Source of the DNA: Paenirhodobacter enshiensis
GTDB taxonomy: Bacteria; Pseudomonadota; Alphaproteobacteria; Rhodobacterales; Rhodobacteraceae
Reading direction: 5' to 3'
Assembly: GCF_000740785.1 (NCBI RefSeq)
Contig: NZ_JFZB01000003.1
Location: 62,001-126,000 of the forward strand
DNA: 64,000 nucleotides
The position numbers and the translations under genes are program-made. Numbering within the stretch: the stretch's first letter is position 1; each line of letters starts with the position of its first letter. A model generated the notes under the pieces. The model did no database searches, was not told the origin of the DNA, and saw only the letters and a list, made by a program, of their open reading frames with translations. Positions 11,079-20,442 of the stretch are shown piece by piece.

Positions 11079-11408
11079 ATGCCGAAAGAGGAATGGGGCG
11101 TCAAGCGCCTCTGCCCGCATTGCGCGAGCCGCTTTTACGACCTGAATAAAGACCCGATGACCTGCCCGGTCTGCGACAGCAGCTTCACGCTCGAAAGCCT
11201 GACCAGCGCTGGCCGCAACCGCGCCCTGGTGCCGGAAAAGGCCCATGCCCGCGAGGCCGATCTGGACGTCGAGGATCTGAACGACGACGATCTGGACAAT
11301 CCCGCCGCGGATACGGACATCGACGACGATCTGCTCGAGGACGACGACGACGATAACGTCTCGCTCGACGACATCGCGGATGTCGGCGGCGGCGAAGACG
11401 AACACTGA
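11079..11408 (+). CDS. TIGR02300-family protein with zinc ribbon and acidic tail
   Basis: This is a conserved alphaproteobacterial protein of unknown function. The 109-residue product begins MPKEEWGVKRLCPHC and has a four-cysteine zinc ribbon, C12/C15 and C29/C32, around the family signature RFYDLNKDP. The second half is extremely acidic, with runs of Asp including a DDDDD stretch near residue 90, and is probably disordered. I chose the ATG at 11079, with AGGAGA about 8 bases upstream; in-frame codons back to 10998 would add 27 residues before the signature. A zinc ribbon plus an acidic tail suggests binding to a nucleic-acid machine or a basic partner, but this is inference. Confidence 0.9.
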   Translation: MPKEEWGVKRLCPHCASRFYDLNKDPMTCPVCDSSFTLESLTSAGRNRALVPEKAHAREADLDVEDLNDDDLDNPAADTDIDDDLLEDDDDDNVSLDDIADVGGGEDEH

Positions 11409-11412
11409 GCCC

Positions 11413-11428
11413 CTCAGGCGCGCCTGAG
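11413..11428. repeat. 16-bp perfect palindrome after the TIGR02300 gene
   Basis: CTCAGGCGCGCCTGAG is a perfect palindrome starting 4 bases after the stop and 12 bases before the terminator. It could be a second stem of a composite terminator or a protein site. Confidence 0.45.
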
Positions 11429-11440
11429 CGGGACGGGATC

Positions 11441-11470
11441 GGGGCGCAGGTCGGACCTGCGCCCCTTTTT
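11441..11470 (+). terminator. Rho-independent terminator after the TIGR02300 gene
   Basis: GGGGCGCAGG and CCTGCGCCCC form a perfect 10-bp stem with a 5-base loop, followed immediately by TTTTT. Confidence 0.92.
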
Positions 11471-11568
11471 CGTTTGCCCGGGATCCTTGCCGTGCCCCCG
11501 TTGCCAGCCGTCCGCAAAGGCGCTAGCCAGAACCACACCCCATTTCCCGTTTGCCCACGGAGGCCCAG

Positions 11569-11805
11569 ATGAGCATCGACAAGGAAAGTGACGTCGCCGG
11601 AGACCTGCAGATCGGGCCGACCTCGCTCGGCATGGTGCGGATCTACGTGACCGGCGCCGGCTTCGAGCTGCCCTTCGACTTCGAACCCGAAGAGGCCGAG
11701 GACATCGCCGAGGAGCTGATGGCCGCTGCCGAACAGGCCCGCGCCATCGCCGACCGCGACGACAAGGACCAGAAGGGCAAGCCCGCTCCGAAGGGCAAAC
11801 GCTGA
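11569..11805 (+). CDS. DUF6324 family small protein
   Basis: This is a 78-residue protein conserved in Rhodobacteraceae with no known function. The core is IYVTGAGFELPFDFEPEEAEDIAEELMAAAEQARAIA (about residues 24-60), a short strand-turn segment followed by one acidic helix, ending in a Lys-rich tail (KDQKGKPAPKGKR). It has no signal peptide or membrane segment. I start at the ATG at 11569, preceded by CGGAGG; an ATG-like start six codons earlier would overlap that site. It is a single gene between the TIGR02300 terminator and tRNA-His. Confidence 0.85.
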   Translation: MSIDKESDVAGDLQIGPTSLGMVRIYVTGAGFELPFDFEPEEAEDIAEELMAAAEQARAIADRDDKDQKGKPAPKGKR

Positions 11806-11821
11806 CCCCTGCGCCCCGGCC

Positions 11822-11843
11822 GCAAGCGCGAATTCGCGCTTGC
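11822..11843. repeat. 22-bp perfect palindrome between DUF6324 and tRNA-His
   Basis: The arms GCAAGCGCGAA and TTCGCGCTTGC meet with no spacer, centred on an EcoRI-like GAATTC. There is no T-run. It may be a weak terminator for DUF6324 or a dimeric protein site upstream of the tRNA. Confidence 0.5.
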
Positions 11844-11878
11844 AATCCCGCCGGCCTGCCGCTACACGGACGCCCGGA

Positions 11879-11955
11879 GCCGCCTTAGCTCAGTTGGTTA
11901 GAGCACTAGATTGTGGATCTAGGGGTCCCCCGTTCGAACCGGGGAGGCGGTACCA
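11879..11955 (+). tRNA. tRNA-His (anticodon GTG), alphaproteobacterial type
   Basis: The cloverleaf is complete: the acceptor stem is GCCGCCT with AGGCGGT, the D-arm GCTC...GAGC, the anticodon stem CTAGA/TCTAG around loop TTGTGGA (anticodon GTG), the T-arm has the GTTCGAAC loop, and CCA is encoded. Unlike most histidine tRNAs, the base before position 1 (11878) is A and the discriminator (11952) is A, so there is no G-1:C73 pair. The first pair is G1-U72. This matches the unusual histidine tRNAs known from a large alphaproteobacterial clade, which use a divergent HisRS. Confidence 0.97.
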
Positions 11956-12360
11956 CTCTCCCGAACATCGACGACATGACGTGTCTGCTTTTCGTGACAC
12001 CTATGGCCCTCGCCGACCTGCCGCACGCGAAATCTCTCGTATCCGGATGAGCTGCTCTCCCCCTTCTCCCTGAACGGATCGAGGTCACGGACCCGACAAG
12101 CGCCCCGGAACGCCCTTCGGGTCCAGGGCGAGAGGCGACGCGTCCCTCCAGCCTGATGCCGACACGATCCGGCCCCCTCGCGCCAACCACCGACAGACAC
12201 CCGATCCGACATCGGGCCCCGCAACAAGTCCGGACAACCGAACCGACGGCTCCGCCCCCGCCTCTTTCGCTTTGCTAAAAATATCCCGGGGGTGAATTTG
12301 CCTGAAAGGCAAAGAGGGGGCAGAGCCCCCCTTCGGACATCTCCGCCGAGACTCCCGGCG
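11956..12360. other. Gene-free stretch after tRNA-His
   Basis: I find no convincing open frame on either strand. The left two-thirds have no obvious structure, no attachment-site repeat of the tRNA 3' end and no integrase remnant. The right part (12262-12333) is one copy of the dispersed 3'-end element, facing the end of pgeF. Confidence 0.7.
12262..12333 (+). repeat. Dispersed 3'-end element, copy A (after pgeF)
   Basis: Element layout, written in the strand given: a TTTCGCTTTGC-like end, AAATATCCCGGGGGTGA, an inner hairpin, then GGGGGC-AGA-GCCCCC. Here the inner stem is TTTGCCT/AGGCAAA (7 bp, loop GAA). pgeF runs into it from the right: its stop lies 30 bases from the outer hairpin, so in pgeF sense the G-C hairpin comes first. 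Confidence 0.85.
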
Positions 12361-13122
12361 TCACAGCCGAATCGTCGAGATCTGCCTGCCGTAATCGGCT
12401 TCGCCCGCGTGGGTGGTGCGGCGATAGGAATAGAACCGCTCCGGATCCGAATAGGTGCAACGCCCGATCCAGCTCGCCTCGCCGATCCCCGCCTCGCGCA
12501 GCCGATGAAGCCCGAATCCCGGCAGATCGAACATCGGCCGCCCGTTCGGCCCACCCGAGAAGAACCGCCCATAGGCGTCATCCTCGACCAGAAAACTCTC
12601 CATGAAGTCATCCCCGACCTCATAGGCGCGCTGCGAGATGCACGGCCCGATCACCGCGACGGTCTCCTCGCGCCGCGCACCGAGCTTCTCCATCGCGTCG
12701 AGCGTCGCCTCCAGCACGCCGTTCAGCGCCCCCTTCCAGCCGGCATGCGCCGCGCCGATCACCCCGGCCTTGCGGTCGGCGAACAGCACCGGCTCGCAAT
12801 CGGCGGTCAGGATGCTCAGCACCAGCCCCGGCCGGTCGGTCACCGCGGCATCGGCGCGCAGCGATTCGGAGGGCACATCCTGCAGCGTCACCACATCGGG
12901 CGAATGCACCTGATTGATCCCCACCAGCGCCTCGGGCGCGGCCTCCATCGCCTCGGCGACACGGCGGCGGTTCAGCGTGACGATCTCGCGCTGATCGCTC
13001 GATCCATAGCCGCAGTTCAGCCCCTGGAAGATGCCCGAGGACGCCCCCCCCTTGCGGGTGAAGAACCCGTGGCGAATCCCCCGAAGCTCGGGTGCGGTCA
13101 GAATTTCGAGGGTGCTGGACAT
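12361..13122 (-). CDS. pgeF: Peptidoglycan editing factor PgeF (YfiH/laccase-domain, polyphenol oxidase family)
   Basis: Family members are copper/zinc-dependent enzymes. In E. coli, PgeF (YfiH) stops L-serine from entering peptidoglycan in place of L-alanine, and older annotation calls them polyphenol oxidases. The 253-residue protein has the family motifs HGFFTRKGG near the start, TADCEPVLFAD and GAAHAGWKGALNGVLEATL, with the metal-ligand His/Cys residues present, and IGPCISQRAYEVG. I start at the ATG at 13122 (MSSTLEILTAPEL); further in-frame codons to 13227 overlap midA. It follows midA by 22 bases on the same strand, probably the last gene of a lgt-midA-pgeF operon. Confidence 0.92.
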   Translation of the reverse strand: MSSTLEILTAPELRGIRHGFFTRKGGASSGIFQGLNCGYGSSDQREIVTLNRRRVAEAMEAAPEALVGINQVHSPDVVTLQDVPSESLRADAAVTDRPGLVLSILTADCEPVLFADRKAGVIGAAHAGWKGALNGVLEATLDAMEKLGARREETVAVIGPCISQRAYEVGDDFMESFLVEDDAYGRFFSGGPNGRPMFDLPGFGLHRLREAGIGEASWIGRCTYSDPERFYSYRRTTHAGEADYGRQISTIRL

Positions 13123-13144
13123 GTCATAGCCTGCGTAGGGACAA

Positions 13145-14221
13145 TCACGCGGCGTCGTCGAACCCCGGCGGCAGCGGAGCATGCGCCGGACGAATGGCGA
13201 GGCCTTTGAACAGGTGGCCCATTTCATCGGGGTGGGTCAAGCGCCGATGCGCGGCCACATGCGTTTCCAGCCGCTCCCCGCTCAGCCCGCGCGCCAGCGC
13301 CTGCGCCCGCGCCGTGATGCCGAGACGTTCGAGCAGCACGCCCTGCGCCGTCAGCCCCGAGACCTCTGCCCCCGCCGCCCGCGCGGCCTGCGCCAGCACC
13401 TCGAAATCGACATGCGCGGTCAGATCGGCAGCACCCGGCTCGGCGAAAGGATCGCAGGGCGCATGATCCTTCAGCGCCTGAAAGGTGTCGCCCAGACTGT
13501 GCCAGCCGCCGTAATCGACGATCAGCGCGCCCCCGCCGTGGCGCGCGATCCGCCCGGCGATCGCCGCGACGATCCCGGGTGCGGCGGGGCACAGCTCGAC
13601 CACATCGCCCTCGCGGGTATCGGCAAGCCGCGGCTCCAGCGCGGCGACCGGCAGGGGCGCGGCGAGCCCCGGCACCAGACGATCCCCCTCGGCGCCGACG
13701 ATGCGCTCCGCCCAGGCGGCACCGCGGCGCTCGTATTGCCGGATCGGCAGCGCGTCGAAGAACTCGTTCGCGACGAGGAACAAGGGCGCCTCGGGCAGAT
13801 CCTCCACCCGGTCGAGCCAGGTGACGGCCCGGCCCTTCAGCGTCTCGCGCTGCACCCCGCGCAGCGTCGCCGAGGCCTCGATCAGATGGATGCGCGCGGC
13901 CTCCGCCATGCCCGGCACGGCGCGCATCGCGCGCAGCATGTCAGCCATCAGCGTGCCGCGCCCGGGCCCGGCCTCGGCCAGCACGAACGGCGCGGGCCGC
14001 CCCTGATCGAGCCAGACCTGCGCCAGACACAGCCCCAGCATCTCGCCGAACATCTGGCTGATCTCGGGGGCGGTGATGAAATCGCCCGCCCGGCCGAACG
14101 GATCGCGGGTGGCGTAATAGCCATGCGCCGGATGCAGCAGGCATTCGGCCATGTAACGGTCCAGCCGCATCGGCCCGGTCGCCGCGATCTCAGCCGCGAT
14201 GATCCGGCCGAGTTCGGTCAT
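13145..14221 (-). CDS. MidA/NDUFAF7-family class I SAM-dependent methyltransferase
   Basis: The mitochondrial homologue NDUFAF7/MidA methylates an arginine of a complex I subunit during assembly, and the bacterial protein is assumed to act similarly. The 358-residue product opens with [21 protein letters not shown] and has the SAM-binding motif [20 protein letters not shown]. Further conserved are [20 protein letters not shown] and [17 protein letters not shown]. The ATG at 14221 overlaps the lgt stop in an ATGA, which fixes the start. Translational coupling to lgt is conserved gene order in this group, although the functions are unrelated. Confidence 0.9.
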   Translation of the reverse strand: MTELGRIIAAEIAATGPMRLDRYMAECLLHPAHGYYATRDPFGRAGDFITAPEISQMFGEMLGLCLAQVWLDQGRPAPFVLAEAGPGRGTLMADMLRAMRAVPGMAEAARIHLIEASATLRGVQRETLKGRAVTWLDRVEDLPEAPLFLVANEFFDALPIRQYERRGAAWAERIVGAEGDRLVPGLAAPLPVAALEPRLADTREGDVVELCPAAPGIVAAIAGRIARHGGGALIVDYGGWHSLGDTFQALKDHAPCDPFAEPGAADLTAHVDFEVLAQAARAAGAEVSGLTAQGVLLERLGITARAQALARGLSGERLETHVAAHRRLTHPDEMGHLFKGLAIRPAHAPLPPGFDDAA

Positions 14222-15105
14222 GCCCGCGCCCGCTTCAGCGCGCGGATCGCGAAGAACAGTCCCACCGCGATCATCGGCAGCGACAGGATCTGCCCCATCG
14301 TCAGCCCGTAATCGCCGAATTGCAGCGCATAGCCGAGCGGATTGCCCGGCCCCTGGAATTCCGCATCGGGCTGACGGAAGAACTCGACGAAGGCGCGCGC
14401 GCAGCCGTAGCCCGTCAGGAACACCCCGACCGCCAGCCCCGGCCGCAACAACCCGCGCCCGAACAGCGCCAGCCCCCACAGAACCGAGCCGAGCACGATC
14501 CCCTCGAGCCCCGCCTCGTAAAGCTGCGACGGATGACGCGCGCAGAACCCGTCGATCTGCCCGGCGATGTCGTTGCACATCTGCGCCGCCTCGACCGGGA
14601 AGATCACGCCCCAGGGCTCATCCGTCGGCCGGCCCCACAGCTCGGGCTTGATGAAATTGGCGATCCGCCCGAGGAACAACCCGATCGGCGCCACCATCGC
14701 CACCGCATCGGCCAGCCGCAGCAGCCCGATCTTGTTGCGCCAGGCGAACCAGATGCAGGCGAGCGTGACCCCCAGAAACCCGCCATGGAAGGACATGCCG
14801 CCCTCCCACACCTTCAGCACCTCGGCCGGATGGGTCAGGTAATAGCCCGGCTCGTAGAACAGCACGAAACCGAGCCGCCCGCCCAGAACCACGCCCAGAA
14901 CCACCGCGGTCAGCAGATCCTCGACCTTCTCGGGCGCCATCGGCGGGCTGCCGCCCCACAGCTTCGGGCGCCGCATCAGCGCGACGATGATCCGCCAGCC
15001 GGCCAGCAGCCCGACGATATAGGCCAGCGCATACCAGCGGATCGGCAGCCCGATGACCGGAATGACGAAGGCGTTCGGGTCGATATCGGGGAAGGAAATG
15101 GCCAT
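14218..15105 (-). CDS. lgt: Prolipoprotein diacylglyceryl transferase
   Basis: Lgt transfers diacylglycerol from phosphatidylglycerol to the lipobox cysteine of prolipoproteins in the inner membrane, the first step before LspA (also in this window). The 295-residue protein has about seven hydrophobic segments. The Lgt motif [15 protein letters not shown] lies mid-protein, [12 protein letters not shown] precedes it with the essential histidine, and [13 protein letters not shown] follows. Its stop overlaps the midA start by four bases. It starts 141 bases from ubiK, which runs the other way. Confidence 0.97.
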   Translation of the reverse strand: MAISFPDIDPNAFVIPVIGLPIRWYALAYIVGLLAGWRIIVALMRRPKLWGGSPPMAPEKVEDLLTAVVLGVVLGGRLGFVLFYEPGYYLTHPAEVLKVWEGGMSFHGGFLGVTLACIWFAWRNKIGLLRLADAVAMVAPIGLFLGRIANFIKPELWGRPTDEPWGVIFPVEAAQMCNDIAGQIDGFCARHPSQLYEAGLEGIVLGSVLWGLALFGRGLLRPGLAVGVFLTGYGCARAFVEFFRQPDAEFQGPGNPLGYALQFGDYGLTMGQILSLPMIAVGLFFAIRALKRARA

Positions 15106-15246
15106 GATCCGCTCTCAGCTGTGCGCGCGCGGCACAGGGGGGCCGCATCGCGGCGCAGGAAGCCCCGCACAGGACCGGAAGTCAACCTTGTGTCCGCCGC
15201 GCCCGAAGACCATATAGGGAAAAACCATGTGAGCGCGAGGACCGCG

Positions 15247-15492
15247 ATGCAGACGCCGAACAAACTCTTCGACGAGATGTCCAAGCTGATGACCAACGCG
15301 ATGGGCGTCGCCCAGGGCGCGAAGTCCGAGGCCGGGACCGCGATGAAAAGCTGGATGGACCGGTGGCTCGCCGATCACGATTTCGTCTCTCGCGAGGAAT
15401 TCGATGCCGTCAGGCTGATGGCCCAGAAGGCCCGCGAGGAGAACGAGGCCCTCAGGGCCCGGCTCGACGCGCTGGAAGGCAAGACGAAATAA
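15247..15492 (+). CDS. ubiK: UbiK-family (BMFP) accessory protein
   Basis: UbiK homologues help the soluble ubiquinone-biosynthesis complex; the older name is BMFP or YqiC. The 81-residue product has an N-terminal amphipathic helix (NKLFDEMSKLMTNAMGVAQG) that may associate with membrane. A predicted coiled coil follows from about residue 50 (SREEFDAVRLMAQKAREEN), ending in LDALEGKTK. The ATG at 15247 has GAGGACCG upstream. In-frame codons well upstream lie antisense to lgt and are not used. It stands alone, divergent from lgt. Confidence 0.88.
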   Translation: MQTPNKLFDEMSKLMTNAMGVAQGAKSEAGTAMKSWMDRWLADHDFVSREEFDAVRLMAQKAREENEALRARLDALEGKTK

Positions 15493-15577
15493 GACCGGCG
15501 TGTCCCCGGCTTGGGGGGGCGCATTGCACATCAGCCCCCCCGGTGGGGGCTGATGAACTGAGCTCTCCGCCCCCGTT

Positions 15578-15643
15578 CTCTTTCATCTTTCCGAAAATAT
15601 CCCGGGGGTGAGGGCCGCAGGCCCGAGGGGGCAGAGCCCCCTT
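15578..15643 (+). repeat. Dispersed 3'-end element, copy B (after DUF6476)
   Basis: Conserved arm GAAAATATCCCGGGGGTGA, inner stem GGGCC/GGCCC (5 bp, loop GCA), outer hairpin GGGGGC-AGA-GCCCCC. It lies between the convergent ubiK and DUF6476 genes. The outer hairpin is 62 bases past the DUF6476 stop, the longest spacing of the set. Confidence 0.82.
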
Positions 15644-15703
15644 GCTTCGCCTTGCCGCCGGCACATCTCCGCCCGCGCCGGGCAGAACTGCCGCACCGCC
15701 CGC

Positions 15704-16033
15704 TCACTCCCCGATCGGCACCGCCCGCACCAGCGTCCCATCGGGGCGAAACAGCAGCACGCTGTCGCGATCGGTCACGACGATAGTGAATTCTTTCGCC
15801 ACGGTCACTGCCTCGGCCTTCATGCCATCAGGCAGCGCGATCCGCGACGGCAGCGCGGGCAACGCCGTCCCCGGCGCACCCACGCTCCCCAGACGGGTGA
15901 CAAGCAGCCCTATGACCGCTACAAGCCCGAAGATCATCACGGCGGTCAGCACCGTCACCAGAATTTTCAGAAAGCGCACCTCGGGCAGGCTGACCGCAGC
16001 AGGCTCCGGGCTGGTCGGATCGGAAGGCGTCAT
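15704..16033 (-). CDS. DUF6476 family single-pass membrane protein
   Basis: Function unknown; conserved beside RluD in Rhodobacteraceae. The 109-residue product has a short Pro/Ser-rich N-terminus and one transmembrane helix at about 22-47 (FLKILVTVLTAVMIFGLVAV...). A small beta-rich C-terminal domain ends TIVVTDRDSVLLFRPDGTL. The start is uncertain: ATG codons at 16033, 16042 and 16054 are all in frame, each with a weak ribosome-binding site. With 16033 the start overlaps the rluD start in a CATG; with the others the overlap is 11 or 23 bases. The two genes are transcribed in opposite directions. Confidence 0.75.
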   Translation of the reverse strand: MTPSDPTSPEPAAVSLPEVRFLKILVTVLTAVMIFGLVAVIGLLVTRLGSVGAPGTALPALPSRIALPDGMKAEAVTVAKEFTIVVTDRDSVLLFRPDGTLVRAVPIGE

Positions 16034-17087
16034 GTCTGGCATCTCGGAGAACATCCTGCGGGTCACGATCGGGGAAGCCCCCGCCGACCGTCTTGATAAG
16101 GCCTTGGCGGCCCTCGTGCCAGAGGAAGCGGCACTCTCGCGCTCGCGCCTCGCGCGGATGATCGCCGAAGGCGCCGTGCGCCGCGACGGCCAGCCCGTCA
16201 CCGACCAGAAGGCCAGGGTCGCCGAGGGCGAGATCTACGAGATCACCCTCGATCCCCCCCGCACGGTCGAGACCGTGGCGCAGGACATCCCGCTCACCGT
16301 GGTCTGGGAAGACGAGGACCTGATCGTCATCGACAAGCCCGCCGGCCTCGTCGTCCACCCCGCCCCCGGCTCCGAGGACGGCACGCTGGTCAACGCGCTG
16401 CTGCATCACTTCGGCGGCCATCTCTCCGGCATCGGCGGCGAGGCGCGACCCGGCATCGTGCACCGCATCGACAAGGACACCTCGGGCCTTCTGGTGGTGG
16501 CGAAATCCGACCGCGCCCATCACAGCCTCGCCCGCCAGTTCGAGAAGCACAGCGTGCACCGTCATTATCTCGCCGTGGTGCATGGCGTGCCCTCGGCCGC
16601 CGATCCGCGGCTGCGCGGCACCCGCGGCGTCAGCTTCGAGCTCGGCGGCATCCTCAAGGTCACCTCGCAGCTCGCCCGCCACAAGACCGACCGCCAGCGT
16701 CAGGCGGTGATCTTCGAGGGCGGCCGTCACGCCATCACCCGCGCCCGCGTGGTCGAGGATTTCAACGGCGCCGCCGCTCTCGTCGATTGCTGGCTGGAGA
16801 CCGGCCGCACCCATCAGATCCGCGTCCACATGGCCCATGCCGGCCACGGGCTGATCGGCGATCCGACCTATGGCGGCCGGCGCAAGCTGCAGACCAAACT
16901 GGTCGGCGAGGCGGGCGTCACTGCCGCGGGGGCCTTCCCGCGTCAGGCGCTCCACGCCGCGACGCTCGGCTTCGTGCATCCGGTCACCGGGGAGGAACTC
17001 GAATTCTCCTCGCCGCTGCCCGCGGACATGGAAGCACTGATCGCGGCTCTTCGCGCGGGTGCCGCGGCCGCCGGGGCTCACAACTGA
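16032..17087 (+). CDS. rluD: RluA-family 23S rRNA pseudouridine synthase (RluD-like)
   Basis: The enzyme isomerises uridines to pseudouridine; RluD-type members act on 23S rRNA helix 69. The 351-residue protein has an S4 RNA-binding domain (about 15-75). The catalytic domain carries the aspartate D147 in GIVHRIDKDTSGLLVV, and later TGRTHQIRVHMAHAGHGLIGDPTYGG. GGAAGG lies 7 bases before the ATG at 16032. Assignment as RluD rather than RluC rests on length and the full S4 domain and is moderately sure. Its 3' end is followed by the rpoH promoter region. Confidence 0.9.
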   Translation: MSGISENILRVTIGEAPADRLDKALAALVPEEAALSRSRLARMIAEGAVRRDGQPVTDQKARVAEGEIYEITLDPPRTVETVAQDIPLTVVWEDEDLIVIDKPAGLVVHPAPGSEDGTLVNALLHHFGGHLSGIGGEARPGIVHRIDKDTSGLLVVAKSDRAHHSLARQFEKHSVHRHYLAVVHGVPSAADPRLRGTRGVSFELGGILKVTSQLARHKTDRQRQAVIFEGGRHAITRARVVEDFNGAAALVDCWLETGRTHQIRVHMAHAGHGLIGDPTYGGRRKLQTKLVGEAGVTAAGAFPRQALHAATLGFVHPVTGEELEFSSPLPADMEALIAALRAGAAAAGAHN

Positions 17088-17196
17088 ACCCAAAAGTTCA
17101 CTTTCTTGTCAGCCGCGCTTGCACCCCGGGCCAAAGCGCTTCATGTTTCGGTAAGGTTCCTGCGCCACAACGGGGCGCACAAAAGACCGGACAAGT

Positions 17197-17224
17197 CTTG
17201 AAACGACCGCCGCGGGTGCCCACC
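17197..17224 (+). promoter_or_regulatory. Candidate sigma32-type promoter for rpoH
   Basis: CTTGAAA at 17197 and CCCACC at 17219 are separated by 15 bases, resembling the heat-shock consensus (CTTGAA, then CCCAT). The same spacing is seen at the hsp20 promoter in this window. A start about 7 bases later would give a leader of roughly 25-30 bases. The -35 is excellent and the -10 only fair. Confidence 0.45.
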
Positions 17225-17256
17225 TGTTGCGGCCGATCAGGAAGAAAAGGGGTTCC

Positions 17257-18165
17257 ATGACCACGACGTCCAGCTATGCCAACCTGCCCGCACCCAGCCC
17301 CGAACAGGGCCTGAACCGCTATCTGCAGGAAATCCGCAAGTTTCCGCTCCTCGAACCCGAGGAAGAATACATGCTGGCAAAACGTTGGGTCGACCATGAG
17401 GACCCGCAGGCCGCGCACAAGCTGGTCACCTCGCATCTGCGTCTGGCGGCCAAGATCGCCATGGGTTACCGCGGCTACGGCCTGCCGCAGGCCGAGGTGA
17501 TCTCCGAGGCGAACGTCGGCCTGATGCAGGCGGTGAAGCGTTTCGACCCGGAAAAGGGCTTCCGCCTCGCGACTTACGCGATGTGGTGGATCCGCGCCGC
17601 AATTCAGGAATACATCCTGCGCTCGTGGTCGCTGGTGAAGCTCGGCACTACCTCGGCGCAGAAGAAGCTGTTCTTCAACCTGCGCAAGGCAAAGTCGAAG
17701 ATCGGCGCCTATGAGGATGGCGATCTGCGCCCCGATGCGGTGAAACGCATCGCCCACGATCTGAACGTCACCGAGACCGAAGTGGTGGAGATGAACCGCC
17801 GCCTGTCGGGGGGCGATGCCTCGCTCAACGCGCAGGTCGGCTCGGCCGATGGCGACAGCGCCTCGCAATGGCAGGACTGGCTGGAGGACGAGACCGCGAA
17901 TCAGGCCGAGACCTTCGCCGAGGCCGACGAGCTTTCCGCGCGGCGTGCCATGCTCGGCGCCGCGATGGACGTGCTGAACGAGCGCGAGCGCGACATTCTC
18001 ACCGAACGGCGCCTGCGCGACGAGCCGGTGACGCTCGAAGAGCTGTCGGAGAAATACAAGGTCTCGCGCGAACGCATCCGCCAGATCGAGGTCCGCGCCT
18101 TCGAGAAGCTGCAAAACCGGATGCGCGAGCTGGCGAAGGACAAGGGCATGGTGATCCCGGCCTGA
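17257..18165 (+). CDS. rpoH: RNA polymerase sigma factor RpoH (sigma32)
   Basis: RpoH directs RNA polymerase to heat-shock promoters. The 302-residue protein has region 2 (LRLAAKIAMGYRGYGLPQAEVISEANVGLMQAV, including the -10-recognition stretch ATYAMWWIRAAIQEYIL). The RpoH box QKKLFFNLRK at 135-144 sets it apart from RpoD. Region 4 carries ERERDILTERRL and a helix-turn-helix KYKVSRERIRQIEVRAFEKL. I use the ATG at 17257; GAAGAAAAGG precedes it. A GTG/ATG further upstream adds ten basic residues. It is monocistronic, and rhodobacteria commonly have a second RpoH elsewhere. Confidence 0.96.
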   Translation: MTTTSSYANLPAPSPEQGLNRYLQEIRKFPLLEPEEEYMLAKRWVDHEDPQAAHKLVTSHLRLAAKIAMGYRGYGLPQAEVISEANVGLMQAVKRFDPEKGFRLATYAMWWIRAAIQEYILRSWSLVKLGTTSAQKKLFFNLRKAKSKIGAYEDGDLRPDAVKRIAHDLNVTETEVVEMNRRLSGGDASLNAQVGSADGDSASQWQDWLEDETANQAETFAEADELSARRAMLGAAMDVLNERERDILTERRLRDEPVTLEELSEKYKVSRERIRQIEVRAFEKLQNRMRELAKDKGMVIPA

Positions 18166-18620
18166 CGGCCGGGGTCTTCCCGTTCCCGCACGCGCTCCGC
18201 ACACCGGCAGAGCCCGAAAACGCCGTCAGCGGATCCGCCGGGGCCGCAGAATATGGCCCCGTTACCCCTGAAGGAACAGCTACGCCGGCCCTCTCGGACT
18301 CCGCGGCCTGAATCCGGTCTCCGTTACCGAACGGTAAAGCCTCACCCGCGCCGGAAGATCCGGGACACCAGAAGACGTTAAGCGCCGCGAAGGTTACGCG
18401 CCCCCTCTTCCGCACCATCCCCCACTCCACGGGGGCAGGCCCGGGTGACGAGCCCTCGCTCACGGGCCAGCGCCGCCCGCACTCCGGCCCGAAAGCCCGG
18501 TGCAACGCTCTCCTTGTCTTTCATCTTTCCGAAAATATCCCGCGGGGGTGAATTCGCGTCGCAGACGCGAAGAGGGGGCGCGAAGCCCCCTCCCTTGTTC
18601 CGTCCCGCAAAAGACCGACT
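18166..18620. other. 455-base gap between rpoH and the Lrp gene
   Basis: No reliable open frame on either strand. It contains an inverted repeat TTACCG-AA-CGGTAA at 18324-18337, a CCCCC/GGGGG hairpin at 18419-18435 and copy C of the dispersed element. There is no clear rpoH terminator with a T-run. A small RNA could be present but nothing specific supports it. Confidence 0.6.
18517..18600 (+). repeat. Dispersed 3'-end element, copy C (after the Lrp gene)
   Basis: Inner stem TTCGCGTC/GACGCGAA (8 bp, loop GCA); outer hairpin GAGGGGGC/GCCCCCTC with loop GCGAA, instead of the three-base loop seen in most copies. Bases 18518-18600 are identical to 22246-22328 (copy D). The outer hairpin is 28 bases past the Lrp stop. 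Confidence 0.88.
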
Positions 18621-20262
<1,642 letters not shown>

Positions 20263-20282
20263 CGGACGGCCGTTCCGATCCC

Positions 20283-20312
20283 GGGGAGGCGCGGCCGACG
20301 CCCTCCCCCTTT
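20283..20312 (+). terminator. Hairpin after trxB
   Basis: GGGGAGGCG pairs with CGCCCTCCCC (one bulged base), followed by CTTTCGG, 20 bases after the trxB stop. The T-tract is weak. Confidence 0.45.
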
Positions 20313-20442
20313 CGGGGCATATTATCGCGGCATTGACCCTTTCCACAAAAGCGCCATGCCTTTTTCTTGAATTTAAACGGTTCATCGTTCTATTCGACCC
20401 GATGACCGCGATGTGCGCAGTCAAACAGTCAACAGGTTCGTC

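Noticed and set aside
11956-12360. A tRNA-associated integrative element
   Set aside because: No integrase, no repeat of the tRNA 3' end and no composition shift.
13145-14578. An extended midA reading through lgt on the minus strand
   Set aside because: The extra N-terminus is the lgt gene read out of frame; the ATGA overlap at 14218-14221 gives the real start.
18324-18337. The TTACCG-AA-CGGTAA inverted repeat as a defined operator
   Set aside because: It is in a region without a nearby promoter or start; listed only as part of the gap.
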